From positions 1,402,456-1,466,455 of the forward strand of contig NZ_STGC01000005.1 in the NCBI RefSeq assembly GCF_005222805.1: 64,000 nucleotides of DNA, read 5' to 3'. This DNA comes from Devosia sp. FKR38. GTDB lineage: Bacteria; Pseudomonadota; Alphaproteobacteria; Rhizobiales; Devosiaceae. Below, piece by piece: positions 1 through 7,698 of this stretch (position 1 is the stretch's first letter; each line of letters begins with the position of its first letter). The position numbers and the translations under genes were made by a program. The notes under the pieces are model-generated. The model was given only the letters and a program-made list of their open reading frames with translations, did no database searches and was not told where the DNA came from.

Positions 1-945
1 GTCGATGCGAAACAGCGGCTCGCCAACCGGCGTTTTCACCTCGACATTGTCCATCGCCAGCATCACCCGCGCTTGGGCGCCGCTGTTACTCAGGCGAATG
101 TCGCCGCTGCGCTCCTTGTGCACCGACTGCAGCGATGCCTCGATCTTCTCGGCCCGCTCACGCAGATATTTTGACTTCACCACCAACAGGTCACTGCCCG
201 AGTTGATCCCCACATTGGTCAGCTTGGCCGCTTGTTTGCGCAACCGGCTGACCTCCTTGAGCTCGCGCTCGCGTTTTGCTTCGGCCGCCTCGTCCGCCTC
301 CGCCAGCGCCAGCCGGGCCTTGCTATAGGGCAAGGCATAGTAGGGCGAGGCGTCCGGGCGCAGGAACAGCGTGCGATTGGTGGTGGCGTCCAGGAACTGC
401 CGGTCGTGGCTGGCGATCACCACCGGAATATTGCGCGCCGCCTGGTTGATCCAGGCTTCGAGCTGAAACAGCTTGGCCAGGTCCAGATGGTTGGTCGGCT
501 CGTCCAGCAGCAGTGCATCGGGCTGCAGCACCCAGCAGCGGGCGATCAGCGCAATGCGCTGCCAGCCGCCGCTGAGCTGGCTCAGCACCCGTCCGCGCAG
601 CGCCTCGGGCGTCTCGAACTCGTCCAGCACCACATCGACACGCCAGCTGTCGCTATCGCGGTCCGCCACCGGCAGCGCGTCGAGCACCGCATCATAGAGC
701 GTCAGGCCCATGGCGCTGGCCGGCATGTCCTGCTCGACATAGCCCACGGTCAGCCCGCGCGAACGCACCAGCTCGCCCTGCGTCAGTTCGCCCTGCCCGG
801 CCATGGCGCGCAGCAGCGTGGTCTTGCCGCGGCCATTGCCGGCCACCAGGCCCACACGGTCGCCGTCGCCGATGACGACATTGAGATTGGAAAAAAGCGT
901 ATCAGTGGCCACCAGGCCGGCATTGCGGAGGCTGATCGAACCCAT
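1..945 (-). CDS. ABC-F family ATP-binding protein, 3' end beyond the window
   Basis: The first 315 codons of an ABC-F (duplicated ABC cassette) protein are present; the rest lies beyond base 1. Cassette 1 shows a Walker A GNGRGKTT (unusual: Arg within the loop and T in place of S), the signature LSGGWQR, and Walker B LLLDEPTNHLD, followed by the charged linker helices (KRERELKEVSRLRKQ). The sequence stops as the second cassette begins (VKTPVGEPLF). There are no membrane segments. Known ABC-F proteins act on the ribosome as translation factors or antibiotic-protection factors. The ATG at 943-945 starts MGSISLRNAGL, a normal ABC-F N-terminus; the ribosome site is weak. Which ABC-F subfamily it belongs to cannot be decided from half a protein. 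Confidence 0.9.
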   Translation of the reverse strand, partial: MGSISLRNAGLVATDTLFSNLNVVIGDGDRVGLVAGNGRGKTTLLRAMAGQGELTQGELVRSRGLTVGYVEQDMPASAMGLTLYDAVLDALPVADRDSDSWRVDVVLDEFETPEALRGRVLSQLSGGWQRIALIARCWVLQPDALLLDEPTNHLDLAKLFQLEAWINQAARNIPVVIASHDRQFLDATTNRTLFLRPDASPYYALPYSKARLALAEADEAAEAKRERELKEVSRLRKQAAKLTNVGINSGSDLLVVKSKYLRERAEKIEASLQSVHKERSGDIRLSNSGAQARVMLAMDNVEVKTPVGEPLFRID

Positions 946-1514
946 GTCTTGTAACTTTCCGGAGCGGCGCCAGCAGGCGCCAAGAGACCATCAGAATGCG
1001 GTCAGGTGACCGCCACGACGGGCAAACCAGAAAGGGGGATAGCCAAAAGCGTCCGAACCAGCTCCGGTCAGCCCTGCATCACATGCTGCAGGGCATAAAC
1101 AGGGCCACACTGACGATGATGCTCAAACACAATCATGCAGCCCTCCTGTGACTGGCGTTGACGATGGCACCAGCGATAGCCAAACGGGCCACGGAAATCA
1201 ATCCGCAGCCAATCAGACCAGGTAAAACAAGGCGGACACCAGAAACACCGCAGTGCCACGCGGTACACAGAGCTTGGCCAGCCGGTACGCAATACCAGAG
1301 AACCCGGCTTGCGGCCAAACACCGAAGGAAACCGAACCAGCCGGATTCTGATACGCAGAACGAAGAGTCCGTTGGGTTCGCATACGGCAACTCCAGACAA
1401 AAACCGTATGTCCACTGATCTACCAGCCGGCGTTTAAGAAAGTGCTCCCAAGAAGCAAACGGAACGTAAATCAGGCGCCCGATCTTGGGACGACTTTGTC
1501 TCTATCCCAGTCCT
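946..1514. other. Intergenic stretch with no convincing gene
   Basis: This 570-base stretch looks lower in G+C than its flanks and shows no ORF with the strong third-position GC bias of the neighbours. A minus-strand frame (1068-1268 from a GTG, 66 codons, or 1068-1415 from an ATG) encodes a Cys/Trp/His-rich sequence ending HVMQG, but its GC3 is only about half and I recognise no family, so I do not call it. An 8-bp perfect inverted repeat (GCCCTGCA at 1071-1078, TGCAGGGC at 1087-1094) lies inside it. It lacks a T-tract on either strand, so it is not a clear terminator. Confidence 0.6.
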
Positions 1515-1832
1515 TTAGCGAGCCCGGCGCAGCTTGCGCTGGCTCTCGATCTGCCCGGTGCAATAGTTGAAATCGAGCAGATAGACCCAGGCACCCTTGG
1601 TCGCCTGCACCTGCACATGCTTGCTATCGGGCACATTGAGCAGGATGTCGCTATAGCCACGGGCCGCCACCGCAGTGCGGATCTCGTGATCGTTCATGCA
1701 GCTCAGACGCTCGGCAAAGAAATCCGAACGCTCATCGCCAAACATGATGCCGAAACGCTGCGCCTGGGCCGGGGCAAGTGTGCCCAGGCCCAGGACAGCC
1801 GCCAAAACCAGTGCCGATGTCCATCGCATCAT
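1515..1832 (-). CDS. Small secreted protein with a Cys-N45-Cys domain, paralogue of the next gene
   Basis: A 105-residue protein with a clear Sec signal peptide (MMRWTSALVLAAVLGLG, cleavage after APAQAQ). The mature part holds a two-cysteine domain: C-x4-E-x4-VA-x2-GY-x-D then VQ-x-QA-x-K, VY and C-x-G. The same spaced residues occur in the gene directly upstream (1863-2351), so the two arose by duplication. I do not recognise a named family, although secreted proteins with this pattern are, from memory, common in Hyphomicrobiales. The two cysteines probably form a periplasmic disulfide (inference). The start is one of ATG-ATG at 1832/1829; a GGAGG at 1839-1843 is too close to the GTG at 1835. 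The 27-base gap suggests one transcript with the upstream gene. Confidence 0.75.
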   Translation of the reverse strand: MMRWTSALVLAAVLGLGTLAPAQAQRFGIMFGDERSDFFAERLSCMNDHEIRTAVAARGYSDILLNVPDSKHVQVQATKGAWVYLLDFNYCTGQIESQRKLRRAR

Positions 1833-1862
1833 CACGTCCTCCTGGCAGCGTCAGCGCTGACC

Positions 1863-2351
1863 TCAGTTGCCGAAATTGAACTGGAAGCCGAATCCCGAAC
1901 CATTGCCGAACTGGCCACCATGGTGACCACCGTGCTGGCCACCCTGGCCGGGGGCGCGACCGATGCGCTCGGGCGGGCTGACGCGGCCGGAGCACTTGTC
2001 CACCCGCATGGCATAGACGTAGCCGCGCTTGACGGCCTGCACATCCACCCGGTCACGCCGCAGCTCGCGCACCACCTGCACGTCGCGATAGCCGTAGCCG
2101 GCCACGCCACGCGCCACTTCGCGATTGGTCAGGCAGCGCAGATTATAGCCCCCGCCATTGTTCCAGCCGCCATTGTGGCCGCCATGATGACGGTCGCCAG
2201 CGCCATTGCTGCCGGCCTGCATCTGAATCGAGAACGACTGTGCGGCTGCCGGAACCACCGAAACGGCCGCCAGGCTCAGGCCAAGCGTAACCACGATGGC
2301 ACGGGTCGCCGCGCCGAAAGCGGAACGGGTCTTGTTGTGAGAAATGGTCAT
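1863..2351 (-). CDS. Secreted Gly/His-rich protein with a Cys-N46-Cys domain
   Basis: A 162-residue protein with a long signal peptide (about residues 1-38, ending VVPAAAQS). Its order is: a short Gly/His/Asn-rich segment (HHGGHNGGWNNGGG), the same two-cysteine core as the downstream gene (C-x4-E-x4-VA-x2-GY-x-D, VQA-x-K, VY, C-x-G), then a second Gly/His-rich tail (GGQHGGHHGGQ) ending in a Phe/Asn repeat. The flanking low-complexity segments are missing from the downstream paralogue. The His clusters could bind metal, but that is inference. The ATG at 2351 has a good site (CAGGAG about 6 bases upstream). Function unknown. Confidence 0.75.
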   Translation of the reverse strand: MTISHNKTRSAFGAATRAIVVTLGLSLAAVSVVPAAAQSFSIQMQAGSNGAGDRHHGGHNGGWNNGGGYNLRCLTNREVARGVAGYGYRDVQVVRELRRDRVDVQAVKRGYVYAMRVDKCSGRVSPPERIGRAPGQGGQHGGHHGGQFGNGSGFGFQFNFGN

Positions 2352-2563
2352 GGGTAACTCCTGCTCTTTGGTGAGGCGTCGATAACCCCTTGCCCCATTA
2401 ACTAGTCCGGCCGCCTTGAACCGGGAGCCAACCGCCCGTTCATCGGCGGTTCAGCTTTGTGGGGAAAGCGTAACCGCAGCGGTGCGGGAGCGGCGTGCCA
2501 GCGCCCGGCTCGTTTATGCTAGCGTTCGGAACGCCTGATTCGGGCGCGAGAGACGGAACGTGC

Positions 2564-4576
2564 ATGTCGCAAGCAGAAGATCTATTCGGCGGCGCTGAAC
2601 CAGCGCCCCAGCCTTCCGAGACACCCCGGGCATCGTCCAAGCCAGTCGCAACGACCGGCTCCTATTCGGCTGCCGACATCGAGGTGCTCGAAGGGCTCGA
2701 GCCGGTGCGCCGGCGCCCCGGCATGTATATCGGTGGCACCGACACCAATGCGCTGCACCATTTGTTTGCCGAAGTCATCGACAACTCCATGGACGAGGCC
2801 ATCGCCGGCCACGCCACCCGCATCGAGGTGCATCTGGGCGCCGACGGCTTCATCACCGTGGTTGACAATGGTCGCGGCATCCCGGTGGAGAACCATCCCA
2901 AATTTCCCGGCCGCTCGACGCTCGAGATCGTCCACACCGTGCTCCATGCCGGCGGCAAGTTCGACTCCAAGGCCTATGAGACCTCCGGCGGCCTGCATGG
3001 CGTCGGCGTCTCGGTGGTCAATGCACTCTCTGACAGCATGATCGTGGAAGTGGCGCGCGAGCAGCAATTGCACCGCCTGGCCTTTTCGCGCGGCAAGCCG
3101 GTGGGCGAGATCGAGGCGCTCGGCCGCGTGCAGAACCGCCGTGGCACTAGCACGCGCTTCCATCCCGATCCGCAGATTTTTGGCGAGCACGCCCATTTCT
3201 CGGCCGGCCGCCTCTACCGCATGACGCGGGCCAAAGCCTATCTGTTTGCCGGCGTCGAGCTGCGCTGGAGCTGCGACGAATCCCTGGTCAGCGAAGAGGC
3301 GCCGGCCAAGGCCGTGTTCCACTATCCAAATGGCCTCAAGGACTTCATGACCGCCCGCATCGAGGGCGAAACCCGCATCGTGGACGAACTCTTTGCTGGC
3401 AGCTCCGGCAAGCCGGGCACGCATGGCGGCGTCGAATGGGCCGTGGCCTGGACGCTGGGCGATGGCGGCGTCTCATCCTATTGCAACACCGTGCCCACGC
3501 CCGATGGCGGCACCCATGAGGCGGGGCTGCGCAGCGCCCTGCTGCGCGGCCTCAAGAACTATGCCGAGCTGACCAAGAACAAGGCCGCGGCCATCCTCAC
3601 CGCCGAGGATATCTTCGCCCATTGCAATGCCATGCTCTCGGTCTTCGTGCGCGAGCCGGAATTCGTCGGCCAGACCAAGGACAAGCTGGCCTCCGGCGAA
3701 GCCACCCGCATCGTCGACACCGCGCTGCGCGACGCCTTCGACCATTGGCTGGCGGCGTCACCCAACCAAGCCGGCAAGCTGCTCGACTGGGCCGTGGAAC
3801 GCGCCGAGGAACGCCTGCGCCGCCGCAAGGAAAAGGAAATCGATCGCGCCAGCGCCACGCGCAAGCTGCGCCTGCCCGGCAAGCTGGCCGATTGCACCCA
3901 GACGGCCGCCCAGGGCGCGGAACTGTTCATCGTCGAGGGCGACTCGGCCGGTGGCAGCGCCAAGCAGGCCCGCAGCCGCGCCAGCCAGGCTGTGCTGCCG
4001 CTACGCGGCAAGATCCTCAATGTCGCCGGCGCCACCCGTGACAAGATGGCCGCCAACCAGCTGATCTCGGACATGATCCAGGCACTGGGCTGCGGCACGC
4101 GTGACCGCTATCGCGACGAGGACCTGCGCTACGACAAGATCATCATCATGACCGATGCTGACGTGGACGGCGCCCATATCGCCTCGCTGCTCATCACCTT
4201 CTTCTTCCAGGAAATGCCCAAGCTGATCGACAACGGTCATCTGTTCCTGGCCATGCCGCCGCTCTACCGCATCACCCAAGGCGGCAAGACGCTCTATGCC
4301 CGGGACGACGCCCATCGTGTCGAGCTGATGGCCAGCGAATTCACCGGCAAGGGCAAGGTGGACATCACCCGATTCAAAGGCCTGGGCGAAATGCCCTTCG
4401 CGCATCTGCGCGAGACCACCATGTCGCCCAAGAGCCGGACACTGCTGCAGGTCAAGGTGCGCGATGATCTTGATGCCACACGGATTACTGTCGACCGGCT
4501 GATGGGTACAAAGCCCGAAGCGCGCTTTGAATTTATTCAGGAGAATGCCGCCTTCGTCACCGACCTCGACATCTAG
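2564..4576 (+). CDS. parE: DNA topoisomerase IV subunit B
   Basis: ParE is the ATPase half of topoisomerase IV, which with ParC decatenates replicated chromosomes. The 670-residue product has the GHKL ATPase motifs EVIDNSMDEA (about residue 69), DNGRGIP (about 100) and GGLHGVGVSVVNALS (about 142), then the TOPRIM motifs IVEGDSAGGSAKQ (about 457) and DADVDGAHIASLL (about 530). The opening SYSAADIEVLEGLEPVRRRP and the short linker point to ParE rather than GyrB. An in-frame ATG exists at 2495, but the one at 2564 (MSQAEDLFGG) matches the usual short acidic N-terminus and is preferred. The gene stands alone and is followed by a hairpin. Confidence 0.95.
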   Translation: MSQAEDLFGGAEPAPQPSETPRASSKPVATTGSYSAADIEVLEGLEPVRRRPGMYIGGTDTNALHHLFAEVIDNSMDEAIAGHATRIEVHLGADGFITVVDNGRGIPVENHPKFPGRSTLEIVHTVLHAGGKFDSKAYETSGGLHGVGVSVVNALSDSMIVEVAREQQLHRLAFSRGKPVGEIEALGRVQNRRGTSTRFHPDPQIFGEHAHFSAGRLYRMTRAKAYLFAGVELRWSCDESLVSEEAPAKAVFHYPNGLKDFMTARIEGETRIVDELFAGSSGKPGTHGGVEWAVAWTLGDGGVSSYCNTVPTPDGGTHEAGLRSALLRGLKNYAELTKNKAAAILTAEDIFAHCNAMLSVFVREPEFVGQTKDKLASGEATRIVDTALRDAFDHWLAASPNQAGKLLDWAVERAEERLRRRKEKEIDRASATRKLRLPGKLADCTQTAAQGAELFIVEGDSAGGSAKQARSRASQAVLPLRGKILNVAGATRDKMAANQLISDMIQALGCGTRDRYRDEDLRYDKIIIMTDADVDGAHIASLLITFFFQEMPKLIDNGHLFLAMPPLYRITQGGKTLYARDDAHRVELMASEFTGKGKVDITRFKGLGEMPFAHLRETTMSPKSRTLLQVKVRDDLDATRITVDRLMGTKPEARFEFIQENAAFVTDLDI

Positions 4577-4582
4577 CCGCGC

Positions 4583-4609
4583 CTGCGCCGATTTCTTGGG
4601 TCGGCGCAG
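4583..4609 (+). terminator. Hairpin after parE, terminator candidate
   Basis: A perfect 9-bp inverted repeat (CTGCGCCGA at 4583-4591, TCGGCGCAG at 4601-4609) with a 9-base loop lies 7 bases after the parE stop. There is no T-tract, so it may act with Rho or only protect the 3' end. Confidence 0.4.
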
Positions 4610-4642
4610 CGGCCACAATTAAGGCTAAACAACGCAACCCCG

Positions 4643-4670
4643 TTGACAGACAAGGCCTTTGCGCTATGGT
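4643..4670 (+). promoter_or_regulatory. Predicted housekeeping promoter for the DEAD-box gene
   Basis: A consensus -35 TTGACA (4643-4648) is followed after 16 bases by TATGGT (4665-4670). It resembles strong alphaproteobacterial promoters of stable-RNA type. Transcription would begin near 4677, giving a leader of about 235 bases before the TTG start at 4913, or about 180 to the ATG at 4859. Confidence 0.5.
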
Positions 4671-4912
4671 CCGCGCCGCTGGAGCATTTTTTGCTTGACG
4701 GTCTGTCACCTGACAACGCCCGCCTTAGCCAATGTGCCTCAGGGCCACTCCGTCGTCTCTGCACTCGCTGCATCCCGTCCGGTGGCCACCCCAGTTGTGT
4801 ACGCAAGTCGCGTCTCCGTGGGCTGCACCACGACTGAACACCCCGGCGCACCGTTCGAATGTCTCGAACTGGAATTGGCCCCGGGCTACGCCTCTCACGT
4901 GGATTACAGAAT
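4671..4912 (+). other. Long untranslated leader of the DEAD-box RNA helicase gene
   Basis: No ORF in this stretch has a good ribosome site or the codon bias of its neighbours, and no tRNA fold is found (a GTTCGAAT at 4853-4860 looks like a T-loop, but the flanking bases do not pair). Together with the promoter-like boxes upstream this reads as a long 5' UTR. Long structured leaders are known for cold-induced RNA helicase and cold-shock genes in other bacteria. Here regulation is inference. It could also carry a small RNA. Confidence 0.35.
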
Positions 4913-6493
4913 TTGACTGATGAATTTTCCGGGCTGGGTCTGTCCACCAAGGTAGCCGATGCGGTTGCCGCCGCAGGCTATACCAAGCCGACCGAAATCC
5001 AGGCCCAGGCCATCCCGCACGTCCTTGAGAAGAAGGACGTCATCGGCATTGCCCAGACAGGCACCGGCAAGACGGCCAGCTTCGTGCTGCCCATGCTGAC
5101 GCTGCTGGAAAACGGCCGCGCCCGCGCCCGCATGCCGCGCACGCTCATTCTTGAGCCGACGCGCGAACTGGCCGCGCAGGTCAGCGAAAACTTCGAAAAA
5201 TACGGCAAGAACCACCGCCTCACCATGGCGCTGATCATCGGCGGCGTGAGCTTTGAGGATCAGAATAAGAAACTCGATCGCGGCGTCGACGTGCTGATCG
5301 CCACCCCCGGCCGCCTGCTCGACCAGATCGAGCGCGGCAAGATCATGCTCAATGGCGTCGAGATCCTCGTCATCGACGAAGCCGACCGCATGCTCGACAT
5401 GGGCTTCATCGACGACATCGAAAAGATCGTCAATCGCTTGCCGCCCCGCCGCCAGACCCTGCTGTTCTCGGCGACCATGGACGCCCAGATCGAAAAGCTC
5501 ACCAAGAAGTTCCTCAAGGAACCGGTGCATGTCCAGGTCTCGCGTGCCGCCTCGACCGCCGACACCATCGACCAGAAGCTGGTCAAGGTCGGCGCCAAGC
5601 CCGAGGAAAAGCGCGAAATGCTGCGCGAGCTGATTGCGGCGGCTGACGGGCTGACCAACGCCATCATCTTCTGCAATCGCAAGCGCGACGTGGCCACGCT
5701 TGCCCGTTCGCTCGAACGCCACGGCCTGTCGGTCGGAGGCCTGCATGGCGACATGGACCAGAAGAGCCGCACCGAGACGCTCGATGCCTTCAAGAACAAC
5801 CGGCTGACCCTGCTGGTCGCCAGTGACGTGGCGGCCCGCGGCCTCGATATCCCGGCCGTGAGCCATGTGTTCAACTTCGACGTGCCCGTGCATGCCGAGG
5901 ACTATGTGCATCGCATCGGCCGCACCGGCCGCGCCGGTCGCTCTGGCGCCGCCTATACCTTTGTCGCCCCCAGCGACAGCAAGCATCTCGACGCCATCCT
6001 CAAGCTGATCCAGAAGCCCATCGACTGGCTCGAACTCAAGGGCCGCAGGTCGGCTCCCGAGACGGCTTCGGTGGAAGCCAGCCAAGACAGTGGCGAAGAG
6101 CGCCCTGCCCGTCCGGCCCGCAGCCGTCGTGGCGGTCCGCGCACCCGCGCTGCCGCCGAGGCATCGGCCCAGGCTGCACCGGCGCAGGAAAGTGCGACGA
6201 CCGGCAACCCGACCGCTGGCGCCGCCAGCGAACGGCCGCAGAGCCGTCGTCGTCCGGCTGCGGCCAAGGCCGAGCGTCCCGCGCCGGTCGCTGCCGCCGT
6301 CGAGCCTATTGTCGAGCCGGTGGAGACCGCCGAAATCGCTCCCGTGCGCAGCGAATCGCGGCCGCAGCGGGGTCGCAACCGCCGCCCCGCAGAGACCCGC
6401 GAGTCGGAAACCAATAGTGATGACAAGTCACCATTCGGCAGCGAGGGACCGATTCCGGCTTTCCTGTTGCGCCCCACGAGGATAACGCCCTAG
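4913..6493 (+). CDS. DEAD-box ATP-dependent RNA helicase (RhlE-like)
   Basis: A 526-residue superfamily 2 RNA helicase. The N-terminal Q-motif region (FSGLGLSTKVADAV, KPTEIQAQAIP) is followed by motif I AQTGTGKT (about residue 46), PTRELA, TPGRLLD, DEAD (about 155), SAT (about 186), then in the second RecA domain ASDVAARGLDIP and HRIGRTGRAGR (about 332). After about residue 370 comes a long low-complexity Ala/Arg/Pro tail with RR and RG clusters, typical of RNA-binding tails of RhlE-type helicases in ribosome assembly or RNA turnover. The TTG at 4913 gives LTDEFSGLGLS, the expected family start; an upstream ATG at 4859 adds 18 residues without homology-like character. Neither has a strong ribosome site. 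Confidence 0.9.
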   Translation: MTDEFSGLGLSTKVADAVAAAGYTKPTEIQAQAIPHVLEKKDVIGIAQTGTGKTASFVLPMLTLLENGRARARMPRTLILEPTRELAAQVSENFEKYGKNHRLTMALIIGGVSFEDQNKKLDRGVDVLIATPGRLLDQIERGKIMLNGVEILVIDEADRMLDMGFIDDIEKIVNRLPPRRQTLLFSATMDAQIEKLTKKFLKEPVHVQVSRAASTADTIDQKLVKVGAKPEEKREMLRELIAAADGLTNAIIFCNRKRDVATLARSLERHGLSVGGLHGDMDQKSRTETLDAFKNNRLTLLVASDVAARGLDIPAVSHVFNFDVPVHAEDYVHRIGRTGRAGRSGAAYTFVAPSDSKHLDAILKLIQKPIDWLELKGRRSAPETASVEASQDSGEERPARPARSRRGGPRTRAAAEASAQAAPAQESATTGNPTAGAASERPQSRRRPAAAKAERPAPVAAAVEPIVEPVETAEIAPVRSESRPQRGRNRRPAETRESETNSDDKSPFGSEGPIPAFLLRPTRITP

Positions 6494-6603
6494 TGATCGA
6501 CGTAATTACTGTGTAAGCAGCGCTTTATTGCTGCTGGGCAGTTGTGTTCATTTACCTGTGACATGTAGTTTGGCTCACCGGAATCGCAGACGGCAGGAGG
6601 CCC

Positions 6604-7695
6604 ATGCGATTCCGGCGCAACGGCGCGAGGGGTTCGGTGTCTAGTCAGGAACTTAAGCGGGCGATCGGCTATGCCAATTCAGCATTTGAACTGCTGAAGC
6701 GCAGTGCCATTCCGCCCTACCCGCAGTTTTACGAACTCCTGTACACCTATGCGTCCGGCGTCAATCCGACCCTGAACAACCGCATCAACGCCATCTTCCG
6801 CAGCGGCGATGCGCCGTCGCTCAATCTGGCCGAGTCGCTCTACAACGAGTTCCTCAAGGCCGACGTCAGCGACCGCATGACCGACGTCTCCGAGCGCATG
6901 CACGCCCGTATCGAGGCCGTGCACGACGCCATCGACACCGCCATGACCACGGCCAATGCCTATTCCGGCTCGCTGCAGATGGCCAGCGGCGATCTCGACC
7001 GCGACATCTCGGTGTCAGCGATGAAGGCCCTGGCCAACAAGCTGCTCGCCGAAACCCGGCACATGCAGGAAACCAACCGCTCGCTGGAACAAAAGCTCGA
7101 GGCCTCGCGCGACGATATCGCCGCATTGCAGCGCGATCTTGATGATGTGCGCCGCGAGTCCCTGCTCGATCCGCTGACCAAGATCGCCAATCGCAAGAGC
7201 TTCGACGAGAGTCTCGACAGCGCCATTGCCGAGGCCATCGTCACGGGCGGCCCGCTGTGCCTGATGCTGCTCGACATCGACCATTTCAAGACCTTCAACG
7301 ACACCTATGGCCACCAGACCGGTGACCAGGTGCTCCGCCTGGTGGCGATGACGCTGAAGTCCAACATCAAGGGCAAGGATTTGGCAGCGCGCTATGGCGG
7401 CGAGGAATTTGTCGCCATCCTGCCGGCAACCAGCCTGGAGGGCGCCCACACTCTGGCCGAGAAGATCCGCAAGGCCATCCAGGCCAAGGAACTGCTCAAG
7501 CGCTCCACCAATGAGAAGCTGGGCCGCATCACCGCCTCGTTCGGCCTGGCCGTCTATCACCCGACGGACACCGCTGCCTCGCTCATCGAACGCGCCGACC
7601 GGTGCCTTTATGCGGCCAAGCATGCCGGCCGCAACAAGGTGATCAAGGAAGACGACCTGGTGAACATGGCGCCAATCAAGATCAGCGCCGCCTGA
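6604..7695 (+). CDS. GGDEF-domain diguanylate cyclase with degenerate I-site
   Basis: The 363-residue protein probably makes the second messenger c-di-GMP from two GTP. Residues about 15-175 form an alpha-helical N-terminal domain (IGYANSAFELLKRSAIPP onward) ending in a predicted coiled coil. The GGDEF domain follows, with LLDIDHFKTFNDTYGH, the active-site loop GGEEF (265-269), and RADRCLYAAKHAGRNKV. GGEEF is a catalytically competent variant. The product-inhibition site RxxD five residues before the loop reads KGKD (256-259), so its Arg is a Lys. There is no signal peptide, membrane segment or EAL domain. The ATG at 6604 has a strong AGGAGG. The gene converges on aroA with only 3 bases between stops. 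Confidence 0.9.
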   Translation: MRFRRNGARGSVSSQELKRAIGYANSAFELLKRSAIPPYPQFYELLYTYASGVNPTLNNRINAIFRSGDAPSLNLAESLYNEFLKADVSDRMTDVSERMHARIEAVHDAIDTAMTTANAYSGSLQMASGDLDRDISVSAMKALANKLLAETRHMQETNRSLEQKLEASRDDIAALQRDLDDVRRESLLDPLTKIANRKSFDESLDSAIAEAIVTGGPLCLMLLDIDHFKTFNDTYGHQTGDQVLRLVAMTLKSNIKGKDLAARYGGEEFVAILPATSLEGAHTLAEKIRKAIQAKELLKRSTNEKLGRITASFGLAVYHPTDTAASLIERADRCLYAAKHAGRNKVIKEDDLVNMAPIKISAA

Positions 7696-7698
7696 CAG

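Noticed and set aside
1068..1415. Cys/Trp-rich minus-strand ORF in the first gap
   Set aside because: GC3 is near half, unlike neighbouring genes, there is no clear ribosome site and no family is recognised. It could be a small acquired gene, but the evidence is too weak to call.
4840..4870. Possible tRNA T-loop (GTTCGAAT)
   Set aside because: The bases on either side do not form a T-stem and no acceptor or anticodon arm fits.
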